Shown here one piece after another: positions 1 through 7,964 of a stretch of 64,000 nt of DNA. The translations under genes and the position numbers were made by a program. The stretch is from the NCBI RefSeq assembly GCF_016734905.1, contig NZ_JAERPO010000001.1:186001-250000 (forward strand). The letters are read 5' to 3'. The notes beneath the pieces were generated by a model. The model was given only the letters and a program-made list of their open reading frames with translations, searched no databases and was not told the origin of the DNA. Within the stretch, counting starts at the first letter, position 1, and every line of letters starts with the position of its first letter. Source of the DNA: Sphingopyxis jiangsuensis (GTDB lineage Bacteria; Pseudomonadota; Alphaproteobacteria; Sphingomonadales; Sphingomonadaceae).

Positions 1-79
1 CACCGCCGCCGCCGAATCCGCCGCCGCCGCGCCCAAGGTCGCGGATGTCGTCGCCGGGGTCATAATCGTCGAGGCGCAT
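1..79 (-). CDS. Neutral zinc metallopeptidase (YpfJ family), N-terminal fragment
   Basis: Only the first 26 codons lie in the window. They read MRLDDYDPGD, then DIRDLGRGGG and a Gly/Phe-rich run, which is the typical opening of the YpfJ/KPN_02809 neutral zinc metallopeptidase family, normally followed by one transmembrane helix and an HExxH domain (off-window, not seen). The ATG is preceded by GGAGA six bases upstream. It is transcribed divergently from the patatin-like gene. The call rests on the N-terminal signature alone. Confidence 0.65.
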   Translation of the reverse strand, partial: MRLDDYDPGDDIRDLGRGGGGFGGGG

Positions 80-197
80 CGCCTATCTCCAGCTTTCTAC
101 CCACTTGTTCCGATTGTTACAGCCGAAACCGGCAATTGGAAGGGTTTTGCACCTTCGCCCGCTTGCAATCGTGCGTGCTGCGGTGCAACAATTGCCA

Positions 198-1382
198 ATG
201 CCCCGCCGCGCCGTCCATGCTGCCCTGCCGCTTCCCGATCTTGTCGTGCTCGTCTTGCAGGGCGGCGGCGCACTGGGCGCCTATCAGGCCGGCGTTTACG
301 AGGCACTGATCGATCTGGGCATCGAGCTCGACTGGGTCGCGGGGATTTCGATCGGCGCGATCAACGCTGCGATCATTGCGGGCAACCCGCGCGACGAAGC
401 GGTCGGAAAGATGCGCAACTTCTGGGACGGCGTGTCGTCGGCGCTCCCCGCGTTGCCGGTAGTCGACAACGACCTTGCCCGCGAATGGATGCATCTTGCC
501 GCCGCCGGACAAGTCGCGGCTTTCGGCGTTCCCGGTTTCTTCGCACCGCGCTGGCCGCCGCCAGGCTTTGCCGAACCGCAGACGCCCGCAGCCGTCAGCC
601 TTTATGACACGGCGCCCCTAGCGGCGACGCTCGACCGGCTCGTCGACTGGGATCGGGTGAACGGCGGCAGCGTGCGCCTGTCGGTCGGGGCGGTTGCGGT
701 CGAAACCGGCAACTTTCGCTATTTCGACACGCGCACCGACCGCATCGACGCGCGGCATATCCTCGCGTCGGGAGCGCTTCCGCCGGGGTTGCCGCCGGTC
801 GAGATCGACGGCGTCTGGTATTGGGACGGCGGACTCGTGTCGAACACCCCGCTCGAACATGTCGTCCAGTCGGCGAAGCAGGATATGCTGGTGTTTCAGG
901 TCGACCTCTTCCCCGCGCGCGGGGAGCGGCCGCACGATTTGGAGGAAGCCTGGTCGCGCGAGAAGGATATCCGCTATTCGAGCCGCACGCGGCGCATCTC
1001 CGACGGGCTCGTCCGACGCCGCAAGGAGCATCAACTCGTCGACCGCATGTTGAGCAAGCTCCCCGACGAATTGCTCGATCTTCCCGAGGTCAAGGCGGTG
1101 CGGCGCATGGTTGATTGCCATGCGCTCAATGTGGTTCAGCTGATACACCAGCCGCCGACCTGGCAGACCGGCGCGCGCGATTTCGAATTTTCGCGGTCGA
1201 CGATGGAGACCAATTGGGCTCTCGGCCGCGCGGCGGTTGAAGCGGCGATGAAGGACGGACATTTGCTAGCGCAAAGTATCGTCGAGGGGCGTTCGGAGGC
1301 CTTTGCCGTCCAATCGAACGCCTTGCGACCCAAGGTTGTGCCCGACGCTCCAGATGAAACTCCCCCACAGAAAGGAAGCTGA
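198..1382 (+). CDS. Patatin-like phospholipase/esterase family protein
   Basis: A serine hydrolase of the patatin fold. Near the N-terminus are the oxyanion loop GGGALGAY, the nucleophile elbow GISIG (GxSxG) and later the catalytic aspartate motif DGG (WDGGLVSNTP). The C-terminal third resembles the extension seen in long bacterial patatins (DUF3734 type). I chose the ATG at 198, about 20 residues before the oxyanion loop; TTG at 105 and GTG at 171 are in-frame alternatives and none has a strong ribosome binding site. The stop lies 3 bases before the 3-hydroxybutyrate dehydrogenase start, so the two are probably one transcript. That context suggests lipid or polyhydroxybutyrate ester hydrolysis feeding hydroxybutyrate to the next enzyme; this is inference. 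Confidence 0.85.
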   Translation: MPRRAVHAALPLPDLVVLVLQGGGALGAYQAGVYEALIDLGIELDWVAGISIGAINAAIIAGNPRDEAVGKMRNFWDGVSSALPALPVVDNDLAREWMHLAAAGQVAAFGVPGFFAPRWPPPGFAEPQTPAAVSLYDTAPLAATLDRLVDWDRVNGGSVRLSVGAVAVETGNFRYFDTRTDRIDARHILASGALPPGLPPVEIDGVWYWDGGLVSNTPLEHVVQSAKQDMLVFQVDLFPARGERPHDLEEAWSREKDIRYSSRTRRISDGLVRRRKEHQLVDRMLSKLPDELLDLPEVKAVRRMVDCHALNVVQLIHQPPTWQTGARDFEFSRSTMETNWALGRAAVEAAMKDGHLLAQSIVEGRSEAFAVQSNALRPKVVPDAPDETPPQKGS

Positions 1383-1385
1383 CCC

Positions 1386-2171
1386 ATGCATCTCAAAGGC
1401 AAGACCGCACTCGTCACCGGATCGACATCGGGCATCGGGCTCGGGATTGCGAAGGCGCTTGCGGCCGAAGGCGCGTCGCTGATCATCAACGGGTTCGGCG
1501 ACGCGGGCGCAATCGAGGCCGAGCGGGCCGGGCTCGAAGCGTTGAGCGGAGCAAAGGCCGCCTATGACGACGCTGACCTGACCAAGCCCGAAGCCATCGC
1601 GGACATGTTCGCGCGCGCCGACACCGAGATGGGCGGCGTCGACATCCTCGTCAACAATGCGGGAACGCAGTTCGTGTCGCCGGTCGAGGAGTTCCCGGTC
1701 GAGAAATGGGACCTTATCCTCGCGCTCAACCTGAGCTCGGCCTTTCATACGATGCGTCTCGCGATTCCGGGGATGCGCAAGAAGGGATGGGGACGGATCA
1801 TCGGCACCGCGTCGGCGCACTCGCTCGTCGCCTCGCCGTTCAAATCGGCCTATGTTGCGGCCAAGCACGGACTCGCCGGGTTGACCAAGGCGGTCGCGCT
1901 CGAGGTGGCGGATGCTGGTATCACGGTTAATTGCGTCAGCCCTGGCTATGTTTGGACGCCGCTCGTCGAAAACCAGATTCCCGACACAATGAAGGCGCGA
2001 GGGATGACGCGCGAACAGGTGATCAACGACGTGCTGCTCGCCGGTCAGCCGACCAAGCAGTTCGTGACCGTAGAGCAGGTGGCGGCGTTCGTTCTGTTCC
2101 TGACGCGCGACGAAGCGGCGAATGTCACCGGGGCCAATCTGAGCGTCGATGGCGGGTGGACCGCGCAATAG
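1386..2171 (+). CDS. bdhA: 3-hydroxybutyrate dehydrogenase
   Basis: 261-residue short-chain dehydrogenase. It has the NAD-binding glycine motif TGSTSGIG (residues 11-18), the NNAG motif, and a serine with a YxxxK catalytic pair (SAYVAAKHG). The C-terminal half (SPGYVWTPLVENQIPD and the QPTKQFV segment) is characteristic of bacterial D-3-hydroxybutyrate dehydrogenases rather than generic SDRs. It oxidises 3-hydroxybutyrate to acetoacetate with NAD, linking polyhydroxybutyrate to acetyl-CoA metabolism in the cytoplasm. It follows the patatin-like gene by 3 bases with a GGAAG ribosome binding site in AAAGGAAGCTGACCC. Confidence 0.9.
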   Translation: MHLKGKTALVTGSTSGIGLGIAKALAAEGASLIINGFGDAGAIEAERAGLEALSGAKAAYDDADLTKPEAIADMFARADTEMGGVDILVNNAGTQFVSPVEEFPVEKWDLILALNLSSAFHTMRLAIPGMRKKGWGRIIGTASAHSLVASPFKSAYVAAKHGLAGLTKAVALEVADAGITVNCVSPGYVWTPLVENQIPDTMKARGMTREQVINDVLLAGQPTKQFVTVEQVAAFVLFLTRDEAANVTGANLSVDGGWTAQ

Positions 2172-2243
2172 ACCCGACATTCGGTTGAGCATTCTCCTTC
2201 GCTCTCTTATGGTTAAGCGATAACCGGTCAGGAGAGGCGGAGA

Positions 2244-2894
2244 ATGAAGGGTCGCGCTATATTAGTTTCATTGCTTGTCGCAGGAGTAGCGCTCGGCGGG
2301 TGCCGTCCGGTGCCCGCCAGTCCGGTGTCCGCTGCCGACCTCCCGCCGCCGGAGGCCGACGGCAGTTGGCGTGCGACGGCGACAGATCAGGGCCGCGAGC
2401 GTATCCGCAACTGGTATGCAAGCTGGACCGCCGCGCTCGCCGACGCGCGCGCAAAGGGGCAGGGGGCGGCCATCGAACGCGAGGGCGCGTTGCTTGCACC
2501 ATTGGCGGCGCTTCCCAATCCGCATTTGCCCGCCGGCGATTACCGGTGCCGAACCGTCAAGGTCGGGGCGAAGGGGCGCGGGACGCTAGGATTCATTGCC
2601 TATGGCTGGTTCCGGTGCCGCATCGCCGCCGAGCAGGGGCTTTACAGCCTGACCAAGACTTCGGGATCGCAGCGCCCGGTCGGATTGATCTTTCCCGACA
2701 ATCTGAAGCGCCAGATATTTCTCGGCACTCTGGTTCTCGGCGACGAGAAAATGCCCGTCAGTTACGGGATCGACCGGATGCGCGATATGGCGGGCCTTGT
2801 CGAACGGATCGGCGAGAATCGCTGGCGCGTGGTTCTGCCTGCGCCGGCCTATGAATCGCTGCTCGACGTGATCGAACTGGTACCGGAAAGCTAA
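2244..2894 (+). CDS. DUF4893 domain lipoprotein
   Basis: 216-residue protein with a lipoprotein signal: a hydrophobic stretch ending LGGC, with the acylated cysteine at residue 20. The mature part contains the DUF4893 pattern (DYRCRTVKVG, YGWFRCRI, SYGIDRMRDMAGLVERIG). The family is widespread in sphingomonads and has no known function. AGGAGAGGCGGAGA precedes the ATG. It lies directly before the exported M20 hydrolase (9-base gap), so co-transcription is likely. Confidence 0.8.
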   Translation: MKGRAILVSLLVAGVALGGCRPVPASPVSAADLPPPEADGSWRATATDQGRERIRNWYASWTAALADARAKGQGAAIEREGALLAPLAALPNPHLPAGDYRCRTVKVGAKGRGTLGFIAYGWFRCRIAAEQGLYSLTKTSGSQRPVGLIFPDNLKRQIFLGTLVLGDEKMPVSYGIDRMRDMAGLVERIGENRWRVVLPAPAYESLLDVIELVPES

Positions 2895-2903
2895 AGCGGG
2901 GGA

Positions 2904-4229
2904 ATGGACATGAATATGAAGCTGACGGCCGTCGCGGCCCTTGCGATCATCTTGCCGATGCCGGTCGCGGCGCAGGATATCGCCGCCGAAGTCGGCAAGC
3001 AGATGCCGTCGTTGATGAAGATCTATGACGATTTTCACGCCAATCCCGAACTGAGTTTCATGGAAGTGCGCTCGGCCGGCATTCTTGCGGCCGAAGCGCG
3101 CGGGTTGGGATTCAGCGTTGCCGAGAAGGTCGGCGGAACGGGTATCGTCGCGGTGATGGAAAACGGCCCCGGTCCGGTCGTGCTCGTCCGCGCCGATATG
3201 GACGCGCTTCCGGTCACCGAGCAGACGGGCCTCCCCGGCGCCTCCAAGGTGCGGGTGACAACCAAGGAGGGCGTCGAAACGGGCGTGATGCACGCCTGCG
3301 GTCACGACACCCATATGACCGCGTGGGTCGGTGTTGCGCGTCTGATGGCGGCACACAAGGATCGATGGTCGGGCACGCTGGTCATGATCGGTCAGCCTGC
3401 AGAGGAACGCGGCGCGGGTGCCCGAATGATGCTGGAGGACGGCCTCTATACGCGCTTTCCGAAGCCCGATTACGCGCTGGCCTTTCACGACGCCGCGCAG
3501 TTTCCCGCGGGAATGATCGGCTACACGCCGGGCTATGCGCTCGCCAATGTCGACAGCGTCGATATATTGGTGAAGGGCGTCGGCGGGCACGGCGCCTATC
3601 CGCAAACCACCAAAGACCCGATCGTCCTGGCAAGCCGGATCGTCACGGCCTTGCAGACGCTCGTCGCGCGTGAGGTAAGCCCGCTCGACAGTGCCGTGGT
3701 GACCGTCGGAAGCTTTCACGCGGGCGCCAAGCACAACATCATACCCGACGAGGCACGGCTGCAACTGACCGTTCGCAGCTATACCGATGAGGTGCGCACC
3801 CATTTGCTCGACGGCATCGCACGAATTGCCAAGGGCGAAGCGATCGCTGCGGGGCTTCCCGACGACAAGATGCCCGAGGTGACAGTCGACCGGAACGAGT
3901 TCACGCCATCGACCTACAACACGCCCGAACTGACGCGCGACATGGCCGAATTTTTGACGGGCCGGTTCGGGGCGGCGCGCGTTCATCAATTGCCGCCGGT
4001 CATGGGCGGTGAGGACTTCGGTCGCTTTTCGCGCGACGACAAGGATATTCAAAGCCTGATCTTCTGGGTCGGCGGCGTCCCGCAGGCCGAGTTCGATGCG
4101 GCGAAGAAGGAGGGTCGAACCCTGCCGAGCCTTCACTCGCCTTTCTGGGCGCCCGACGCGCATGCGGTTGTTTCGACCGCGACCGAGGCGCTCACGGCAA
4201 TGGCGATGAAATTGATGCCGAAGGGATGA
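2904..4229 (+). CDS. Exported M20-family metallo-amidohydrolase (HipO-like)
   Basis: 441 residues. A Sec signal peptide (hydrophobic residues 6-20, AxA-type cleavage near VAA-Q24) sends it to the periplasm. The M20 binuclear metal site is visible: HACGHD at 130-135 (ligands Cys132 and His134), catalytic and ligand Glu pair AEE at 166-168, FHD further on, and a C-terminal histidine in LHSPFW. The dimerisation lid lies in the middle (GHGAYPQTTKDP). Relatives are carboxypeptidases, hippurate or N-acyl amino acid hydrolases; the substrate cannot be read from sequence. The start used (MDMNMK) has GGGGG about eight bases upstream; ATG 2910 or 2916 are possible. Confidence 0.85.
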   Translation: MDMNMKLTAVAALAIILPMPVAAQDIAAEVGKQMPSLMKIYDDFHANPELSFMEVRSAGILAAEARGLGFSVAEKVGGTGIVAVMENGPGPVVLVRADMDALPVTEQTGLPGASKVRVTTKEGVETGVMHACGHDTHMTAWVGVARLMAAHKDRWSGTLVMIGQPAEERGAGARMMLEDGLYTRFPKPDYALAFHDAAQFPAGMIGYTPGYALANVDSVDILVKGVGGHGAYPQTTKDPIVLASRIVTALQTLVAREVSPLDSAVVTVGSFHAGAKHNIIPDEARLQLTVRSYTDEVRTHLLDGIARIAKGEAIAAGLPDDKMPEVTVDRNEFTPSTYNTPELTRDMAEFLTGRFGAARVHQLPPVMGGEDFGRFSRDDKDIQSLIFWVGGVPQAEFDAAKKEGRTLPSLHSPFWAPDAHAVVSTATEALTAMAMKLMPKG

Positions 4230-4437
4230 TCGAGGCGGCGAGCGGGCTCTTGCACCGGGCATCCCGGCGCCCTAAATAGCCGCTATGCGGGCCGGGCCCC
4301 TCTGGCGTCGGCGGGTTTATCCCGCCACGTGATGTCGGACCGCATCGGGTGACACCGATGCTCTGGCCCTTCCTCCCCCCTGATCAGGGTAAGGCATCGG
4401 CGTCACCTGTTTTGAGTACGCTCAATCAGGAGGCCAT
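4230..4437 (+). promoter_or_regulatory. Structured 5' leader with alternative pairings upstream of DUF465 gene
   Basis: Gene-free stretch of 208 bases. It holds a GGCGGG/CCCGCC hairpin (4310-4326), a local hairpin 4342-4348/4355-4361, and a third segment 4394-4407 that can pair with 4348-4361 over 14 positions with one mismatch, so the last two helices exclude each other. CCTGAT (4379-4384) can pair either with the ATCAGG just beside it or with ATCAGG at 4425-4430, which is part of the ribosome binding site. This is what a cis-regulatory RNA looks like, but I could not match it to the yybP-ykoY manganese riboswitch consensus that often precedes TerC genes. Confidence 0.4.
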
Positions 4438-4617
4438 ATGTCTTTGAATCCCCATATTTATCACCTGTCCGCGTTGCACCGCCGTCTGGACGAGGCAGTC
4501 CGCCGGGAAGCGCGGCGACGCGGCGGCGATCCGTTCCGGCTGTTGCGGCTCAAGAAGCTGAAGCTCGCTGTGCGCGACCGCCTTTCGGCGATTATGCGCC
4601 GGCGGGCGCTCGGCTGA
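4438..4617 (+). CDS. Small DUF465 (YdcH-like) protein
   Basis: A 59-codon gene opening MSLNPHIYHLSALHRRLDEA and continuing with a very basic, Arg-rich helix ending in the sequence RLLRLKKLKLAVRDRLS. This is the classic DUF465/YdcH pattern: a short amphipathic helical protein of unknown function. AGGAGG lies 5 bases before the ATG. A strong hairpin with T-run (4640-4672) closes the transcript before terC, so the two are not necessarily one operon, although the shared leader would reach both on read-through. Confidence 0.8.
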   Translation: MSLNPHIYHLSALHRRLDEAVRREARRRGGDPFRLLRLKKLKLAVRDRLSAIMRRRALG

Positions 4618-4639
4618 TACCGACCATCTGGATAGTATC

Positions 4640-4672
4640 GGGCGCGCCTCCTCCGGCTGGCGCGCCCTTTCA
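4640..4672 (+). terminator. Rho-independent terminator after DUF465 gene
   Basis: Perfect 9-bp stem GGGCGCGCC (4640-4648) / GGCGCGCCC (4659-4667) with a 10-base loop, followed by TTTCATT. It sits 22 bases after the stop codon and before the terC start. Confidence 0.7.
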
Positions 4673-4688
4673 TTCGTTAGGGAAAATC

Positions 4689-5675
4689 ATGGATTTCATT
4701 TCCGCTGACTGGTTGGGTACACCGGTCTGGTTCTGGCTTGTCTTTCTGACGCTGGTCACCGCGCTCACCGCCTTTGACCTTGGCGTCTTGAACAAGAAAA
4801 ACAAGGAGATGGGGATTGGAGAGAGCCTGAAGCTCTCTGTCCTCTATATCGGCGTTGCGCTCGCCTTCGGTCTCTGGATCTGGGCCGAGAAGGGCGGCGA
4901 TGCAGGCCTGCAATATTATACAGGCTTTTTCATCGAAAAGGCGTTGTCCATCGACAATATCTTCGTGATTTCGTTGATTTTTACAGCCTTCGCCATTCCG
5001 TCGCGCTTTCAGTATCGCGCCTTGCTATGGGGCATTGTCGCAGTGATCGTGCTGCGCGGCTTGATGATCGCGGGCGGGGTTGCGCTCATCAGCGAGTATG
5101 ACTGGCTGCTCTATATTTTTGCCGGCTTCCTCATCCTTACCGGAATCAAGATGATGTTCGCGGACGAAAAGCCTATGGATGTCGCCGGCAATCCGGTCGT
5201 CAAATGGCTGTCGCGTCAGGTGCCGATCACCCATGAACTTCATGGCGAAAAATTCTTCGTTCGCGTGCCCGACGGCCGGACGGGAAAACTCGCTCTCGCT
5301 GCCACGCCCTTGTTTCTTGCCCTCGTCGTCATCAATCTGGCCGATCTGGTGTTCGCGGTCGACAGCGTGCCGGCAATCCTCGCAATCACTACCGATAGCT
5401 TCATCGTCTATACGTCGAATATCATGGCAATCTTGGGGTTGCGCGCGCTCTATTTTGCGTTGGCCGCGATGGTCCATCGCTTCCATTATCTGAAATATGC
5501 ATTGGCCCTGGTTCTGGTGTTCATCGGATCGAAGATATTCGTCGCTGATTTCCTGCTCGACGGAGGCAAATTTCCGCCGTGGATCAGTCTGGCGATTACC
5601 TTCGGCCTGATCGCAGGCGGCGTCCTCTGGTCGTTGATCAAGACCCGTGGTCAGGACGTCGCAGCTTCGGCCTGA
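4689..5675 (+). CDS. TerC/Alx-family integral membrane protein
   Basis: 328-residue polytopic membrane protein with about nine hydrophobic helices. Conserved acidic membrane motifs of the family are present: TAFDLGV in helix 1-2, EKALSIDNIFV near residue 85, and NLADLVFAVDSVPA in the C-terminal half. The central soluble loop HELHGEKFFVRVPDGR is typical of the Alx (YgjT) branch. Family members export manganese or take part in metal loading of exoenzymes; TerC proper is linked to tellurite resistance. No other ter gene is nearby, so the Alx-like role is more likely. Upstream sequence GTTAGGGAAAATC gives a modest ribosome binding site. Confidence 0.88.
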   Translation: MDFISADWLGTPVWFWLVFLTLVTALTAFDLGVLNKKNKEMGIGESLKLSVLYIGVALAFGLWIWAEKGGDAGLQYYTGFFIEKALSIDNIFVISLIFTAFAIPSRFQYRALLWGIVAVIVLRGLMIAGGVALISEYDWLLYIFAGFLILTGIKMMFADEKPMDVAGNPVVKWLSRQVPITHELHGEKFFVRVPDGRTGKLALAATPLFLALVVINLADLVFAVDSVPAILAITTDSFIVYTSNIMAILGLRALYFALAAMVHRFHYLKYALALVLVFIGSKIFVADFLLDGGKFPPWISLAITFGLIAGGVLWSLIKTRGQDVAASA

Positions 5676-5682
5676 ACCGGCG

Positions 5683-5706
5683 CGCGGGCGGCCGGATCCG
5701 CCCGCG
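5683..5706. terminator. Hairpin between convergent terC and WYL-like gene
   Basis: Perfect 9-bp stem CGCGGGCGG (5683-5691) / CCGCCCGCG (5698-5706) with a 6-base loop, placed 8 bases after the terC stop and 4 bases from the stop of the opposing gene. No T-run on either side, so it may be a weak or processing-type bidirectional terminator. Confidence 0.45.
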
Positions 5707-5709
5707 ACG

Positions 5710-6009
5710 TCAGACGGCGAGCAGAAGCGTGTCGTCGGCGCGTGGCGGCGCGGCTTCAAACAAGGGAAGCGGCTCGAAACTTTCTTCGCCGATCTCGGGC
5801 GCGCCGAGGCCGTCGAGCTTGAAGTGGCCGAGGCGGCGCTCGTCATCCGAACGCCATGTCTTGCCGAGGTTCAGCGCGCTGACGAACAGATCGCCGTGGC
5901 GTTCGAACATTTGGTGCGGGGCAAGCGTCATGCGCGCGCCGTTGTAATTTGCGGTAATCGTGCGTCGGCGCGCAATCGCTTCCATCATGGTCAGCCGGGT
6001 ATCGGTCAT
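5710..6009 (-). CDS. Small WYL-like domain protein
   Basis: 99 residues starting MTDTRLTMMEAIARRRTIT. The pattern of an N-terminal basic helix, YNG, APHQMFERHGDLFV, KTWRSDD and RLGHFKLDGL matches a stand-alone WYL-type sensor domain without the usual HTH. Such short proteins are conserved in sphingomonads without known function; WYL domains in general bind small ligands or single-stranded nucleic acid. The start is the ATG with AAGAGA upstream; a longer upstream reading frame has no family support. Convergent with terC. Confidence 0.6.
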   Translation of the reverse strand: MTDTRLTMMEAIARRRTITANYNGARMTLAPHQMFERHGDLFVSALNLGKTWRSDDERRLGHFKLDGLGAPEIGEESFEPLPLFEAAPPRADDTLLLAV

Positions 6010-6115
6010 AAGTCTCTTGCTCTGGGGAGAGTGTTGTGCGTTGCAACATAATGCCCGCGCTTGATGTCGCAGACAAGGGGAAACGGTGTCAGGGTCTGGT
6101 ACAGGACTGCGCGGC

Positions 6116-6157
6116 AAGAAAAAATGTCCGCCGAAAGCCCGAGGGCTCTCGACGGAC
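6116..6157 (-). terminator. Rho-independent terminator of aceA
   Basis: Imperfect 14-bp stem between 6126-6139 and 6144-6157 (two G-T type mismatches) with a 4-base loop; read on the minus strand it is followed by ATTTTTTCTT (6116-6125). A second GC-rich hairpin, GGCGCGGGGC/GCCCCGCGCC at 6186-6214, lies between it and the aceA stop. Confidence 0.8.
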
Positions 6158-6231
6158 AGGCTTTCCTCCCCAGGAAAGATGGGTAGGCGCGGGGCGGGTC
6201 GCAGGCCCCGCGCCAAGCTGGATGCGCCGTA

Positions 6232-7824
6232 TCAGGCGGCGAACTGGTTCATCGTATTGTCTTTGCCCGCCGCTTTGAGCGCGGCTTCGCCGGCGAAATA
6301 TTCCTTGTGGTCGTCGCCGATGTCGCTGCCGCTCATATTCTGATGCTTCACGCAGGCGATGCCCTGACGGATTTCGGCGCGCTGGACGTTCTTGACATAT
6401 CCGAGCATCGCTTCGTCGCCGAAATATTCCTTCGCCAGATTGTCGGTCGACAGCGCTGCGGTATGATAGGTCGGCAGGGTGATCAGGTGGTGGAAGATGC
6501 CGGCGCGCTTCGCCGCGTCGCGCTGGAAGCTGCGTATGCGGTTGTCGGCCTCGACCGCGAGTTCGGTGCCGTCATAATCGACGCTCATCAGCTTGGCGCG
6601 GTCATAGGCACTGACATCCTTGCCTTCCTTCTCCCAGGCGTCGAATACCTGCTGGCGGAAATTGAGCGTCCAGTTGAAGCTCGGCGAATTATTATAGGCG
6701 AGTTTCGCATTGGGGACGACCTCGCGGATGCGGTCGACCATGCCGGCAATCTGTTCGATGTGGGGCTTTTCGGTCTCGATCCAGATGAGGTCGGCGCCGT
6801 TCTGCAGCGAGGTGATGCAGTCGAGCACGCAGCGATCCTCGCCCGTTCCGGGACGGAACTGGTAAAGGTTCGAAGGCAACCGCTTCGGGCGCATCAGCTT
6901 GCCGTCGCGGTTGAGGAGGACGTCTCCGGGATTGCCCGCGCCGCTCACATCTTCGCAGTCGAGGAAGCTGTTATACTGGTCACCGAGGTCGCCCGGCCGG
7001 GTCGTGACGGCGATCTGCTTGGTCAGGCCTGCGCCCAGGCTGTCGGTACGCGCAACGACGACGCCGTCCTCGACGCCCATTTCCATGAAGGCATAGCGGA
7101 GCGCGCGGATTTTCTGCAGGAAATCCTCGTGCGGCACGGTGACCTTGCCGTCCTGGTGTCCGCACTGCTTTTCGTCCGAAACCTGGTTTTCGATCTGCAG
7201 CGCGCAGGCGCCCGCCTCGATCATCTTCTTGGCGAGCAGATAGGTCGCCTCGGCATTGCCGAAGCCCGCGTCGATGTCGGCGATGATCGGCACGACGTGG
7301 GTTTCATGATTGTCGATCGCGGCTTGGACCTGCTTGGCCTTGAGCTCGTCGCCCGCAGCGCGCGCGGCGTCGAGTTCGCGGAACAGCCCGCCGAGTTCGC
7401 GGGCGTCGGCCTGGCGCAGGAAGGTGTAGATTTCCTCGATCAGCGCGGGGACGCTGGTTTTTTCGTGCATCGACTGATCGGGAAGCGGGCCGAATTCGCT
7501 GCGCAGGGCGGCGATCATCCAGCCGGAGAGATAGATGTAGCGGCGCTTGGTGGTGCCGAAATGCTTTTTGATCGCGATCATCTTTTGCTGCGCGATGAAG
7601 CCGTGCCAGCAACCGAGCGACTGGGTGTAGTTCGCCGGATCGGCGTCGTAGGCGGCCATGTCGGCGCGCATGATGCGCGCGGTGTAGCGCGCGATGTCGA
7701 GGCCGGTCTTGAACTTGTTCTGGGCGCGCATGCGAGCGACATTCTCGGCGCTGATGGCGTCCCAGCGTCCGTCCTGGTCGCGGATGAGGCGGCCTGCCTG
7801 CGCCATGTCTTCGGTGTAGCCCAT
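6232..7824 (-). CDS. aceA: Isocitrate lyase
   Basis: 530 residues, the long Pseudomonas-type isocitrate lyase subfamily. It splits isocitrate into glyoxylate and succinate in the glyoxylate shunt, needed for growth on acetate and fatty acids. Visible motifs: SLGCWHGF, ADIDAGFGNAEATY and the active-site KQCGH at 219-223 (KKCGH in the E. coli enzyme; the Gln form is normal in this subfamily), plus NSPSFNW near the C-terminus. AAGGAACAGG precedes the ATG. It is divergent from the short-chain acyl-CoA regulator, which most likely controls it. No malate synthase gene is in the window. Confidence 0.95.
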   Translation of the reverse strand: MGYTEDMAQAGRLIRDQDGRWDAISAENVARMRAQNKFKTGLDIARYTARIMRADMAAYDADPANYTQSLGCWHGFIAQQKMIAIKKHFGTTKRRYIYLSGWMIAALRSEFGPLPDQSMHEKTSVPALIEEIYTFLRQADARELGGLFRELDAARAAGDELKAKQVQAAIDNHETHVVPIIADIDAGFGNAEATYLLAKKMIEAGACALQIENQVSDEKQCGHQDGKVTVPHEDFLQKIRALRYAFMEMGVEDGVVVARTDSLGAGLTKQIAVTTRPGDLGDQYNSFLDCEDVSGAGNPGDVLLNRDGKLMRPKRLPSNLYQFRPGTGEDRCVLDCITSLQNGADLIWIETEKPHIEQIAGMVDRIREVVPNAKLAYNNSPSFNWTLNFRQQVFDAWEKEGKDVSAYDRAKLMSVDYDGTELAVEADNRIRSFQRDAAKRAGIFHHLITLPTYHTAALSTDNLAKEYFGDEAMLGYVKNVQRAEIRQGIACVKHQNMSGSDIGDDHKEYFAGEAALKAAGKDNTMNQFAA

Positions 7825-7876
7825 GTCCTGTTCCTTCGTCTGGAGGAGATGAGCCGATGTTGCCGAAGGTGCCGCG

Positions 7877-7893
7877 CAAAGTGAAAAGCTTTG
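7877..7893. promoter_or_regulatory. Inverted repeat in aceA-scfR intergenic region
   Basis: CAAAG-N7-CTTTG (7877-7881 and 7889-7893), 53 bases upstream of the aceA start, in an AT-rich segment where the aceA promoter should lie. Candidate regulator or promoter-overlapping site only. Confidence 0.35.
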
Positions 7894-7917
7894 TCAATAA
7901 AACTTGTAAATATCGGC

Positions 7918-7942
7918 TTTAATGTGCAATGTGCAGTGTAAA
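7918..7942. promoter_or_regulatory. Symmetric dyad operator candidate upstream of scfR-like regulator
   Basis: A 25-bp symmetric arrangement: TTTA-N3-TGCA-N3-TGCA-N3-TAAA. It ends 22 bases before the regulator start and lies between the two divergent genes. The TGCA cores recall the TTTGCAAA-like boxes bound by RamB in Corynebacterium. Placement fits autorepression plus aceA control. Confidence 0.5.
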
Positions 7943-7964
7943 ATAGTAAAGAAAGTTACACACC

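Noticed and set aside
2586-4262. 558-codon minus-strand frame opposite the M20 hydrolase
   Set aside because: Shadow of the plus-strand gene, no recognisable motif, biased to Arg/His/Asp.
4230-4437. yybP-ykoY manganese riboswitch upstream of terC
   Set aside because: I looked for its conserved GGGGAGUAG-type loop and found none; the leader is kept as an unclassified structured RNA.
6219-7898. Loss of the KKCGH motif as a defect in isocitrate lyase
   Set aside because: KQCGH is the normal form in the long isocitrate lyase subfamily, so the enzyme should be active.
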